Shown here piece after piece: positions 28,335-37,745 of a stretch of DNA of 64,000 nt (within the stretch, counting starts at the first letter, position 1; each line of letters starts with the position of its first letter). A program made the position numbers and the translations under genes. The stretch is from positions 5,890,001 through 5,954,000 of the forward strand of contig NZ_CP120210.1 in the NCBI RefSeq assembly GCF_029369745.1. Reading direction: 5' to 3'. The notes under the pieces are model-generated. The model was not told the origin of the DNA. It did not search any database and saw nothing but the letters and a program-made list of their open reading frames with translations. The DNA is from Amycolatopsis sp. QT-25 (lineage in GTDB: Bacteria; Actinomycetota; Actinomycetes; Mycobacteriales; Pseudonocardiaceae).

Positions 28335-29509
28335 CCGTCCAATTCGGACCGCGAGAACGAAAGCTCGCTCGCGTCCACGGCTCCGCAGTCCACCCCCCGC
28401 AACAGGAAACTCGCCAAAGCCCGCGCGGTCGCCGGTTCGTCCAGCATTTCGCCCCCGGTCTTGTCCGCGTAGTCCCGTAACCGGCCCAGAGCGGCGGGGA
28501 AACCTTCGCGGAAGAACGCATAGGTGGCGGCGAACCGGGTCGGCAGCTGGTGCGGGTGCAGGTCCCAGCCCTGGTAGAAGCCGCGTTCCAGGGATCGGCG
28601 CACCAGCCGTAGATGTTCGCGCCAGGCGGGGAGGATCGCGTCACCGACGGGCAGCTTGTTCGTCGAGCCGTCCGAAAGCCGGACGGCGGTCCCCGCGGCC
28701 GAAACCTGCATGAGCTGCTTGGCGAAATCGGCGGCCGGATGGTCCATGCTCTGGTATTCGGCGCTGATCCCGAGTCCGGCGCTGTAGTCGTAGGTTCCGT
28801 AGTGCAGCCCCGAACAGCGGCCGCGTGCGGCTTCGATGATCCGCGGCACCGCCACGGTCCCGTCGAGGTCCACAATGGACTGGGACGTCTCGATCTGGAC
28901 TTCGAACCGCAGCGTGCCGTCAGGCAGGCCGTACGCGGATTCGAGGCGTTCCAGGACATCCGCCGCCACTTCGACCTGCTCGACGGCGGTCACCTTCGGC
29001 AGCGTGACGACGAACCCCTCCGGCAGTGGCCCGCTTTCCAGCAGTCCGGCCAAGAAGAGGTCGAGCGTGCGGATGCCGCGGCGGCGGGTCGCCTGCTCGA
29101 AACTCTTGAACCGGATGCCGACGAACGGCGTCCCGCCCGTCACGGCGAGGGTCCGTCCCGCGGCGAGCGCGATGGCGTCTTCCTCGTCGTCGCCCGGCCT
29201 GCCGAGACCGTCCTCGAAGTCGATCCGCAGATCCTCGATCGGCTCGGTCAGGAGTTTGGCCCGGACCCGGTCGGCGATGTCCGCGTCCAGGTCCAGTCGA
29301 TCGGCGTGCTCGCCGAAGACCCGCAATGCCTGCTTGCCCCAGTCCGCGACGAGCCTCGTCTTGTACTGCGACGCCGGCACGTACACCGTGTGCACGGGCT
29401 GACGGCCGGGCGGCTCACCGGGATAAGCGGCCGCGACGCGCGCGTCGGCCTCGGCCAGCCGCGCGTCAGCGGCGGTGTAGACGTCCTCGGTGAGCCGCCC
29501 GTTCCCCAT
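28313..29509 (-). CDS. HpcH/HpaI aldolase-like protein (DUF6986 type)
   Basis: 398 residues. TIM-barrel features of the citrate-lyase-beta/HpcH superfamily: VPASQYKTRLVADWGKQALRV, LRIDFEDGLG with the metal-binding acid, RFEVQIETSQSIVD and LHYGTYDYSAGLGI. ATG 29509 starts four bases after the malate synthase stop, so the two are co-transcribed. Malyl-CoA/citramalyl-type C-C lyases belong to the same fold, and a function in glyoxylate or allantoin-derived carbon flow is plausible but not shown. Confidence 0.75.
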   Translation of the reverse strand: MGNGRLTEDVYTAADARLAEADARVAAAYPGEPPGRQPVHTVYVPASQYKTRLVADWGKQALRVFGEHADRLDLDADIADRVRAKLLTEPIEDLRIDFEDGLGRPGDDEEDAIALAAGRTLAVTGGTPFVGIRFKSFEQATRRRGIRTLDLFLAGLLESGPLPEGFVVTLPKVTAVEQVEVAADVLERLESAYGLPDGTLRFEVQIETSQSIVDLDGTVAVPRIIEAARGRCSGLHYGTYDYSAGLGISAEYQSMDHPAADFAKQLMQVSAAGTAVRLSDGSTNKLPVGDAILPAWREHLRLVRRSLERGFYQGWDLHPHQLPTRFAATYAFFREGFPAALGRLRDYADKTGGEMLDEPATARALASFLLRGVDCGAVDASELSFSRSELDGYARRVS

Positions 29510-29513
29510 CTGT

Positions 29514-31091
<1,578 letters not shown>

Positions 31092-31170
31092 GAGTAACAC
31101 CCCGAGTTCGGAAAGACAGTGACATCCCTGATACAAGACGTCCCTACGGTTTTACCTGACGGACTATAGT

Positions 31171-31185
31171 TTCTGCATAGCGGAA
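31171..31185. promoter_or_regulatory. IclR-type operator between aceB and the IclR gene
   Basis: TTCTGC-ATA-GCGGAA, 15 bp with one mismatch between arms, in the 122-base divergent promoter region. Same layout as TTCCAC-TCA-GTGGAA before allB (10636-10650). Confidence 0.6.
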
Positions 31186-31213
31186 CCTCAACGCGGACGT
31201 AAGGAGTACCACG

Positions 31214-31990
31214 GTGGCGGCGGAGAAGAACGGGCGCGACGGCGGCGTCCAGTCCCTTCAGCGGGCCTTCGAGCTCCTCGAGCATCTCGCGGACACCGGC
31301 GGCGAGGCCAGCCTCTCGGAGCTGGCGACGCTGTCCGGGCTGCCGATGCCGACCATCCACCGGCTGATCAGGACACTGGTGGATCTGGGCTACGTCCGGC
31401 AGAACACCAACCGCCGGTACGCGCTGGGCGCCCGGCTCATCCGGCTGGGGGAGAACGCCAGCATGCAGTTCGGCTCGTGGGCACGGCCGCTGCTCGCGGA
31501 ACTGGTCGACGAGGTCGGCGAGACCGCCAACCTCGCGGTGCTGGAGCGGGACGAGGTCGTCTACGTCGCGCAGGTGCCGTCGAAGCACTCGATGCGGATG
31601 TTCACCGAGGTCGGACGGCGTCTCCTGCCGCACGGCACCGGCGTGGGGAAGGCGATGCTCGCGCGTCTGCCGTCCGACGACGTGACGGCGCTGCTCGCCA
31701 GGACGGGCATGCCCTCCTACACCGAGCACACCTTCACCGACCAGGACGCACTCCTGCGCGAGCTGGCGAAAATCGCCCAGCAGGGTTACGCGCTCGACGA
31801 AGCGGAGCAGGAACTGGGCGTCCGCTGCGTGGCCGTCGCGGTCCCGGGCGCGCCGGTGCCGGCGGCGGTCTCGGTGTCCGGGCCTTCGGGACGGCTCACG
31901 AGGGAGGCCGTCGAGCGGATCGCGCCCGTCGTCCAGCGGATCGCGAACTCGCTCGGTTCGACCCTTTCGCGGGACGGGGTCACCGTTTGA
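31214..31990 (+). CDS. IclR-family regulator (AllR-like)
   Basis: 258 residues from GTG 31214 (AAGGAG upstream). Winged HTH: VQSLQRAFELLEHLADTGGEASLSELATLSGLPMPTIHRLIRTL. The C-terminal effector domain includes RLLPHGTGVGKAMLA and GYALDEAEQELGVRCVAVAV. Position opposite malate synthase and the shared operator with allB suggest a repressor responsive to glyoxylate or allantoate, as AllR in Streptomyces and E. coli. Its last 11 bases overlap the convergent TetR gene. Confidence 0.88.
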   Translation: MAAEKNGRDGGVQSLQRAFELLEHLADTGGEASLSELATLSGLPMPTIHRLIRTLVDLGYVRQNTNRRYALGARLIRLGENASMQFGSWARPLLAELVDEVGETANLAVLERDEVVYVAQVPSKHSMRMFTEVGRRLLPHGTGVGKAMLARLPSDDVTALLARTGMPSYTEHTFTDQDALLRELAKIAQQGYALDEAEQELGVRCVAVAVPGAPVPAAVSVSGPSGRLTREAVERIAPVVQRIANSLGSTLSRDGVTV

Positions 31991-32711
31991 CCCTGGTCTC
32001 CAAGCCGTCGAGCATCCTCTCCAGTCCGTAGCGGAACTTTTCGTCGCGAAGCCGCTCCGGGTCGGCCTCCTCGTCGTTCCGCACGAGCGACTCCCGCTGG
32101 CGCGGGTGATCCCTTGCCGCTTCCTCGACGGCGGGCCGCAGTCGCCGCGCCCACTCACGTTCGGTTTGGCCGCTCTTCGCGACCGTCGTGAGCCATGCCG
32201 CCTCGGTCGTCCCCATACCGATGACGTACGACATCACCGCGCTGATCGCCTGCTCCGCCTCGTCGCCGGGGAAGCCCGCGGCCACGAAGACGGCCAGCAG
32301 CCGCTCGTTGAGCCGCATGACGTTCGGCCCGAGGTACGACAGGCCGACCGAGCCGAGCAGTGAAGCCACCCAGGGGTGCCGCAGGATCATCGCGCGGACA
32401 CTCTGCGCCCCGACCACGGCCGCTTCCCGCCACCGAGCCGGGTCGTCACGGCCCGGCACGGTGATCTCGCCGTAGACCTCGTCGACGACCAGCTCGATCA
32501 GCTCGTCGCGGTTCGCCACGTGCCGATAGAGCGAGGTCGCGCCCGCGTTCAGCGCGGTGCCGAGCCGCCGCATGCTCAGCGCGTCGACGCCTTCGACGTC
32601 CAGAAGCCGGACGGCCTCGGCCACGATCTGCGCCTGACTCAGCGCGGGCTGGTCTCGCTTCCGGCGAGGGCGGGTCCACACCGACTGGATCGGCTGTTCC
32701 TCCACTGACAT
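31980..32711 (-). CDS. TetR-family regulator with tetracycline-repressor-type C-domain
   Basis: 243 residues. HTH: LSQAQIVAEAVRLLDVEGVDALSMRRLGTALNAGATSLYRHVANRDELIELVVDEV. The C-terminal core (RHPWVASLLGSVG...) is the TetR_C_1 type. Divergent from a 14-helix MFS exporter; the operator candidate at 32761-32777 lies between them. The usual arrangement is repression of the exporter relieved by its substrate. Confidence 0.9.
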   Translation of the reverse strand: MSVEEQPIQSVWTRPRRKRDQPALSQAQIVAEAVRLLDVEGVDALSMRRLGTALNAGATSLYRHVANRDELIELVVDEVYGEITVPGRDDPARWREAAVVGAQSVRAMILRHPWVASLLGSVGLSYLGPNVMRLNERLLAVFVAAGFPGDEAEQAISAVMSYVIGMGTTEAAWLTTVAKSGQTEREWARRLRPAVEEAARDHPRQRESLVRNDEEADPERLRDEKFRYGLERMLDGLETRVKR

Positions 32712-32760
32712 GCCCCCATTCTAGCGGACGACGTACCCTCTTGCGAACGATGTTTCATTC

Positions 32761-32777
32761 TGCGTACAGTGTGCGCA
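32761..32777. promoter_or_regulatory. Operator between TetR and MFS genes
   Basis: TGCGTACA-G-TGTGCGCA (7 of 8 arm bases match). Further TTGCG and CGTACGCAA half-sites flank it within the 112-base divergent region. Confidence 0.55.
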
Positions 32778-32823
32778 AGAACGGAACAACGTACGCAACC
32801 AACTTCTTCCTGGGGGTATCCCG

Positions 32824-34317
32824 ATGAACGCAGCATCCTTACGCGATCCACGGCGCTGGTGGATCCTGATCGTGCTGTGCCTGAGCACGCTCGTGCTGGT
32901 CGTCGACAACATGGTGCTGACGGTCGCCGTGCCGCCGCTGGCCGAAGACCTCGGCGCGAGCGCCCAGGACACGCAGTGGATCCTGGACTCCTACATCCTC
33001 GTGTTCGCCGGCCTGCTGCTCACCTCGGGCAGCCTCGGAGACCGGTTCGGGCGCCGGAAGGTGATGCTCGTCGGGCTCGTCCTGTTCGGGGTGGCCTCCC
33101 TCGTCGCCGCGTTCGCCGCGAACCCGCTCGAACTGATCCTGTCCCGTGCGGTGATGGGTGTCGGCGGCGCGCTGATCATGCCCAGCACCCTGTCGATCCT
33201 GATCACCGTCTTCGACGACGAGGAGCGCCGCAAGGCGATGGCGGCGTGGAGCGCGGTCGCGATGCTGGGCATGATCGGCGGCCCGGTGCTGGGCGGCGTG
33301 CTGATCGCGTGGTTCTGGTGGGGCGCGGTGTTCCTGATCAACGTGCCGATCGTGGTCATCGCGGTGATCGCCGCGCTCACGCTGATGCCGGAGTCCAAGG
33401 GCCCGTGGCAGAAGCCGGATCCGCTCGGCGCGATCCTTTCCGCCGTCGGCATGACGGCGCTGGTCTGGACGATCATCGAACTGCCCAAGCACGGCATCAC
33501 CGAGGCCGGAACCCTCGTCCCGCTGGCGATCGCGGTGGTGAGCCTGATCGGTTTCGTGGCCTGGGAGCGGCACACGCCCTCGCCGATGGTCCCGCTGAAG
33601 CTGTTCCGCAAGCGCAACTTCAGCGGTGGCAGCCTGTCGCTCACGCTGGTGCAGATCGGCAACGGCGGGTTGCTGCTTCTTCTGACCCAGTACCTGCAGT
33701 TCGTGCTCGGCTACACCCCGACCCAAGCGGGTCTGGCCTTCATCCCGATGGCCATCGCGTCGCTGCTCTGCAACACCCTCGGCGCCACGCTGGGCCAGAA
33801 GATCGGCAACCGCGCGCTCGCCACCGCCGGGATGACCGTGATGGCGGGCGGCTTCGGCCTGCTCGCGACGCTGTCGGCGAGCGAGGGCTTCCTGCTGCCG
33901 GCGATCGCGCTGTTCCTGCTCGGCGCGGGCGGCGGGCTGGCGATGCCGGCGGCGATCGCGGCGCTGATGGGCGAGGTCCCGGAGGAGCAGGCCGGCGTCG
34001 GTTCCGCGCTCAACGACACCATTCAGCAGCTGGGCGCCGCGCTCGGCATCGCGATCCTGGGCAGCGTCGTGTCGAGCCTGTTCACCGCTCAGATGCCCGA
34101 GTCCGCCCCGGCGCGGGCGCGGCTTTCGATCGGTGACGCCTTCGCCACCGGTGACGGCGTCCTCATCACCGCGGCCCGCGAGTCGTTCACCTCGGCGATG
34201 TCGACGACGTTCCTGGTGAGCGCCGTGGGCGTACTGGCCGCGGCGGTGGTCGCGTTCCTGGTGATGCGGGACAAGAAGCCCGCCCCGGTCCCGGCCGACG
34301 CTCCGGTCTCCGTCTGA
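32824..34317 (+). CDS. MFS drug exporter, DHA2 (14-TMS) family
   Basis: 497 residues with about 14 hydrophobic segments. Motif A is GSLGDRFGRRKVMLVG (about residues 67-82); motif D1-like LVVDNMVLTVAVPPLAEDL lies at the N-terminus; the antiporter motif C region is AMLGMIGGPVLGGVL. EmrB/QacA-like; substrate not predictable. Start ATG 32824 with GGGGG seven bases upstream. Followed by a strong hairpin. Confidence 0.92.
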   Translation: MNAASLRDPRRWWILIVLCLSTLVLVVDNMVLTVAVPPLAEDLGASAQDTQWILDSYILVFAGLLLTSGSLGDRFGRRKVMLVGLVLFGVASLVAAFAANPLELILSRAVMGVGGALIMPSTLSILITVFDDEERRKAMAAWSAVAMLGMIGGPVLGGVLIAWFWWGAVFLINVPIVVIAVIAALTLMPESKGPWQKPDPLGAILSAVGMTALVWTIIELPKHGITEAGTLVPLAIAVVSLIGFVAWERHTPSPMVPLKLFRKRNFSGGSLSLTLVQIGNGGLLLLLTQYLQFVLGYTPTQAGLAFIPMAIASLLCNTLGATLGQKIGNRALATAGMTVMAGGFGLLATLSASEGFLLPAIALFLLGAGGGLAMPAAIAALMGEVPEEQAGVGSALNDTIQQLGAALGIAILGSVVSSLFTAQMPESAPARARLSIGDAFATGDGVLITAARESFTSAMSTTFLVSAVGVLAAAVVAFLVMRDKKPAPVPADAPVSV

Positions 34318-34328
34318 CCGCGAACTCC

Positions 34329-34371
34329 GCGAAGGCCCCTCTTTCGGCTGAGCCGGGAGAGGGGCCTTCGC
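34329..34371 (+). terminator. Hairpin after the MFS gene
   Basis: 14-bp perfect arms (34329-34342 and 34358-34371; GCGAAGGCCCCTCT type) around a 15-base loop that itself contains CGGC/GCCG. It begins 12 bases after the stop and shares the GAAGGCCCC...GGGGCCTTC design of the repeat family. Confidence 0.8.
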
Positions 34372-34407
34372 CGTAACCTCGAAAGGGGCCGAGCGAGGGG
34401 AGGTCAG

Positions 34408-34989
34408 ATGGTCGAGCCGATGATCGCCTGGATGGGGCAGAAGCTCGCGGAGAAGGCACTCGACCGGGCGGTCACCACAGGCGGCCGGAAACCACAGCGG
34501 CACGACCTGAGCGTCTCAGGCGCCGAAGCGACCAGCGACCTCGACATCACCGTGAAGTACACCCTGCCGTACCTGCGGGGCGCGAAGGCGCCGGTCGTCC
34601 TGACCCTGCGAAGGCTCGACCATTCCGCCGAAGACCTGACCTTGCCGATGGTGCTCGGGGAGACCGCCCGCGTGCGGGTGAAACGAGGCAGGTACCGGAT
34701 CACGGCCGCGATCCTCGAACTCTCTCCCTGGCTCGGCGCGGCGCCGACCCTGCACGCCTTCGGGTCACAGTTGCTGTGGCTGGGCGGCAACGGCACCGCG
34801 AAAGCCTGTATTCGCCCGGACCCGGTGATCGTCCGATCCGCCGGGCCTCCCCCGCCGGTCGGTCTCAGTCGGCCGGGATGCCTGCTGTGCGGTGTCCCCC
34901 CGCTGACCTATGGACTCTGCCTGGAGCACCGCCTCCACGTCGCTCGCTACGTAGTGGAAGTGATGCTCCCCCGCATCCGCGCGTCCTAG
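34408..34989 (+). CDS. Uncharacterised protein with C-terminal CxxC...CxxxH
   Basis: 193 residues, family not recognised. No signal peptide or transmembrane segment. The first ~130 residues look like a mixed alpha/beta domain (DLDITVKYTLPYL, LPMVLGETARVRVKRGRYR). The C-terminus holds CLLCGVPPLTYGLCLEH, a possible metal site. The TAG stop shares CTAG with the ftsY stop. Confidence 0.7.
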   Translation: MVEPMIAWMGQKLAEKALDRAVTTGGRKPQRHDLSVSGAEATSDLDITVKYTLPYLRGAKAPVVLTLRRLDHSAEDLTLPMVLGETARVRVKRGRYRITAAILELSPWLGAAPTLHAFGSQLLWLGGNGTAKACIRPDPVIVRSAGPPPPVGLSRPGCLLCGVPPLTYGLCLEHRLHVARYVVEVMLPRIRAS

Positions 34990-36374
34990 CTGCCGAGCAG
35001 CGCCTCGACGAACGCGCCCGGCTCGAACGGCGCCAGGTCGTCCGGCCCCTCGCCGAGACCGACGAGCTTGACCGGCACCCCCAGTTCGCGCTGCACCTGG
35101 AAGACGATGCCGCCCTTCGCCGTGCCGTCCAATTTGGTCAGCACGATGCCGGTGACGTCGATGACCTCCGAGAACACGCGGGCCTGCATCAGCCCGTTCT
35201 GCCCGGTGGTGGCATCGAGCACCAGCAGCACCTCGTCGACCTTCGCCTGCTTCTCGACGACTCGCTTGACCTTGCCCAGCTCGTCCATCAGACCGGTCTT
35301 GGTGTGCAGGCGGCCCGCCGTGTCGATCAGGACCGCGTCCACCCCCGCCTCGGCACCGCGTTTGACGGCGTCGAAGGCGACCGCCGCCGGGTCCGCGCCT
35401 TCCTTGCCGCGGACGACCTCCGCGCCCACGCGCTCCGCCCATGTCTGCAACTGGTCCGCCGCGGCGGCGCGGAAGGTGTCGGCCGCGCCGAGCACCACCG
35501 TGCTCCCCTGCGCGACGAGCACCCTGGCGAGCTTGCCGGTGGTGGTGGTCTTGCCGGTGCCGTTGACCCCGGCGATCAGCACGACGGCGGGCTGCTTCAC
35601 GCCGTCGACGGTGTGCGGCAGCGCGCGGACGGCCCGGACCGCGTCGGTCGACAGGGCGGAGGTCAGCACCTCCTGCAACACCGCGCGCGCCTCCTCGGAG
35701 GTCCGCACGGCACGGCGCTTCAGCTCCGCACGGAGACGGTCGACGATCTCGGTGGTCGTCGCGGCACCCAGGTCCGCCATGAGCAACGTGTCTTCGACGT
35801 CCTGCCAGGAGTCCTCGTCCAGGTCACCGGCGCCCAGCAGCCCGAGCAGGCTCTGCCCGAACATCGAACGCGACTTGCCGAGCCTGCCGCGCAACCGCTC
35901 CAGTCGTCCGCCGGCCGGGGCGATCTCGTCCGCGGGAGCGGGAGCGGGGGCGGGCGTGGGAGCGGGGGCGGGCGTGGGAGCGGGGGCGGGGGCGGGGGCG
36001 GGGGCGGGGGCGGGCGCCGCTTCCTCGGCCGGTTCGGGAAGTCCGATGTCGCGCACCGTGCGCTGCGCGGAGTCCCTCGGCACCGCGGCGTCGTCCCCGA
36101 CGGCGGGCTGGCCGTCGGTCTCCGGGCGATCCTCGACCGGATGTCCGGTTTCCTCGGCTTCCTCGGCTTCTTCGGTCTTTTCGCCGCCGGGGGCGAGCGC
36201 GATCCCGCCTGTCGCGGTATAGCCGCCCCCCTTCGGCTTCTCGACGACATCGGCAGCCTTGGACTCGTCCAGGCTGATTCGGCGGCGGCGCGCGATGAGC
36301 AGCCCGGCCACCAGAACGGCGACCAGGACCACGACGGCAACGACAACGATCCAGAACCAGGGGGTACTCGACAC
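34986..36374 (-). CDS. ftsY: Signal recognition particle receptor FtsY
   Basis: 462 residues from GTG 36374. An N-terminal transmembrane helix (WFWIVVVAVVVLVAVLVAGLLIA) anchors it, then an acidic stretch and a long alanine-proline repeat, then the NG GTPase domain. The G1 loop is GVNGTGKTTTTGKLA; ADTFRAAAADQL, DTAGRLHTK and TKLDGTAKGG follow. GTP-dependent docking of ribosome-SRP complexes at the membrane. Separated here from smc and from amt-glnB-glnD, with which it is often adjacent in actinobacteria. Confidence 0.97.
   Translation of the reverse strand: MSSTPWFWIVVVAVVVLVAVLVAGLLIARRRRISLDESKAADVVEKPKGGGYTATGGIALAPGGEKTEEAEEAEETGHPVEDRPETDGQPAVGDDAAVPRDSAQRTVRDIGLPEPAEEAAPAPAPAPAPAPAPTPAPAPTPAPAPAPADEIAPAGGRLERLRGRLGKSRSMFGQSLLGLLGAGDLDEDSWQDVEDTLLMADLGAATTTEIVDRLRAELKRRAVRTSEEARAVLQEVLTSALSTDAVRAVRALPHTVDGVKQPAVVLIAGVNGTGKTTTTGKLARVLVAQGSTVVLGAADTFRAAAADQLQTWAERVGAEVVRGKEGADPAAVAFDAVKRGAEAGVDAVLIDTAGRLHTKTGLMDELGKVKRVVEKQAKVDEVLLVLDATTGQNGLMQARVFSEVIDVTGIVLTKLDGTAKGGIVFQVQRELGVPVKLVGLGEGPDDLAPFEPGAFVEALLGS
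35931..36017. repeat. GC-only minisatellite inside ftsY
   Basis: About 87 bases of GGAGCGGGGGCG / GGCGTG hexamer-like repeats encoding the alternating Ala-Pro linker of FtsY. Such tracts slip easily, so copy number should vary between strains. Confidence 0.85.
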
Positions 36375-36527
36375 GGCGCCATCCTCGCATCCGCATACCG
36401 CCGCGTTCAGACGCCCCACGGGAAGCGAGCCGATCCCGTCAGACATCCACTGGACAAGACTCAGTTCGGACAAGAAGAAACGGTGTCGCTTGCGCGGCCT
36501 CGGGATCGAGCACTAGACCACTGAAGA

Positions 36528-37736
36528 ATGACGGTTTCCTCCGGCACCGGGGTCCGGGTGATCGGACTCATCTCCGGCACGTCGATCGACGGGATCGACG
36601 TGGCGGCCGCCGAACTACGCGCCGACGGGGACACTGTGGTGCTCTCCCCGCTCGGCAGGCTCGAAGTCCCGTATCCCGAAACGCTCCGCGACGCCTTGCT
36701 CGACGCCCTGCCGCCGAATCCCTGCAGCGCCGAACAGCTTACGAAACTCGACACCCTGGTGGGCCAGGTTTTCGGTGAAGCGGCCGCCCGCGGCGTCGAA
36801 GAACTGGCGGGCGGTGCCGCGGACGTCGTCGCCTCGCTGGGCCAGACGGTGTTCCACTGGGTCGAGGACGGCACCGCCCGCGGCACGCTGCAACTGGGGA
36901 ACCCGGCGTGGATCGCCGAGCGCACCGGCCTGCCGGTGGTGGCCGACCTGCGGGTCCGCGACGTCGCCGCCGGCGGGCACGGCGCGCCCCTCGCCGGCAC
37001 GCTGGACGCGTTGTGGTTACGGGAAACGGCCGCTTCCGGCCCGGTCGCGGCGCTGAACATCGGCGGGATCGCGAACATCACCGTGGTGCCGGCGGAAGGT
37101 GACGTCCTGGCCTACGACACCGGCCCCGGCAACGCCCTGATGGACATCGCCGCGCACCGCGTCGCCGGCCTGCGTGCCGACCTCGACGGAGCACTCGCCC
37201 TGCGCGGGAACGTCCGGCCCGACCTGCTGGCGAAACTGCTGCTCGACCCGTACTACGCGGCCGCGCCACCGAAGTCCACCGGCAAGGAACTGTTCCACGG
37301 CGCGTATCTCGACGCGGCGCTCGACGGGCTTCCGCCGGTCGGCCCGGAGGATCTCTTGGCGACGCTGACGGAACTGACCGCCGTGACGATCGCCGCGGAA
37401 TGCCGTCGCCACGCCGTCGCCACGGTGATCGTCTCCGGCGGCGGCGCCGACAACCCGGCGCTGATGGCCTCGCTCGCCGGGAATCTGCCGGGCGCGGCGC
37501 TGAAGACCAGCGACGACCACGGGCTGCCACGCGCGGGCAAAGAGGCATACCTGACCATTCTGCTGGGCTGGCTGACCTGGTCCGGTGTCCCCGGCAACCT
37601 TCCGGCGGCGACCGGTGCCCGCGGCGACCGGCTGCTCGGCAGCATCACCCCGGGCGCGGGGCCCCTGCGCCTCCCCGCCCCGCACAGCTCAACCGTGACC
37701 CGGCTACGGGTAGCGGCGACGACCGGCGAGCGATAG
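36528..37736 (+). CDS. anmK: Anhydro-N-acetylmuramic acid kinase
   Basis: 402 residues. Phosphorylates and hydrolyses 1,6-anhydro-MurNAc to MurNAc-6-phosphate in cell-wall recycling. Signatures: GLISGTSIDGIDVAAAEL at the N-terminus, SLGQTVFHW, LGNPAWIAERTGLPVVADLRVRDVAAGGHGAPL, LNIGGIANITVV and ATVIVSGGGADNP. Nine bases upstream of an SSS symporter on the same strand. Confidence 0.94.
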   Translation: MTVSSGTGVRVIGLISGTSIDGIDVAAAELRADGDTVVLSPLGRLEVPYPETLRDALLDALPPNPCSAEQLTKLDTLVGQVFGEAAARGVEELAGGAADVVASLGQTVFHWVEDGTARGTLQLGNPAWIAERTGLPVVADLRVRDVAAGGHGAPLAGTLDALWLRETAASGPVAALNIGGIANITVVPAEGDVLAYDTGPGNALMDIAAHRVAGLRADLDGALALRGNVRPDLLAKLLLDPYYAAAPPKSTGKELFHGAYLDAALDGLPPVGPEDLLATLTELTAVTIAAECRRHAVATVIVSGGGADNPALMASLAGNLPGAALKTSDDHGLPRAGKEAYLTILLGWLTWSGVPGNLPAATGARGDRLLGSITPGAGPLRLPAPHSSTVTRLRVAATTGER

Positions 37737-37745
37737 GAGATACGG

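Noticed and set aside
35931-36017. Tandem repeat considered as CRISPR or origin-like iterons
   Set aside because: It is an in-frame Ala-Pro minisatellite inside ftsY with no spacers.
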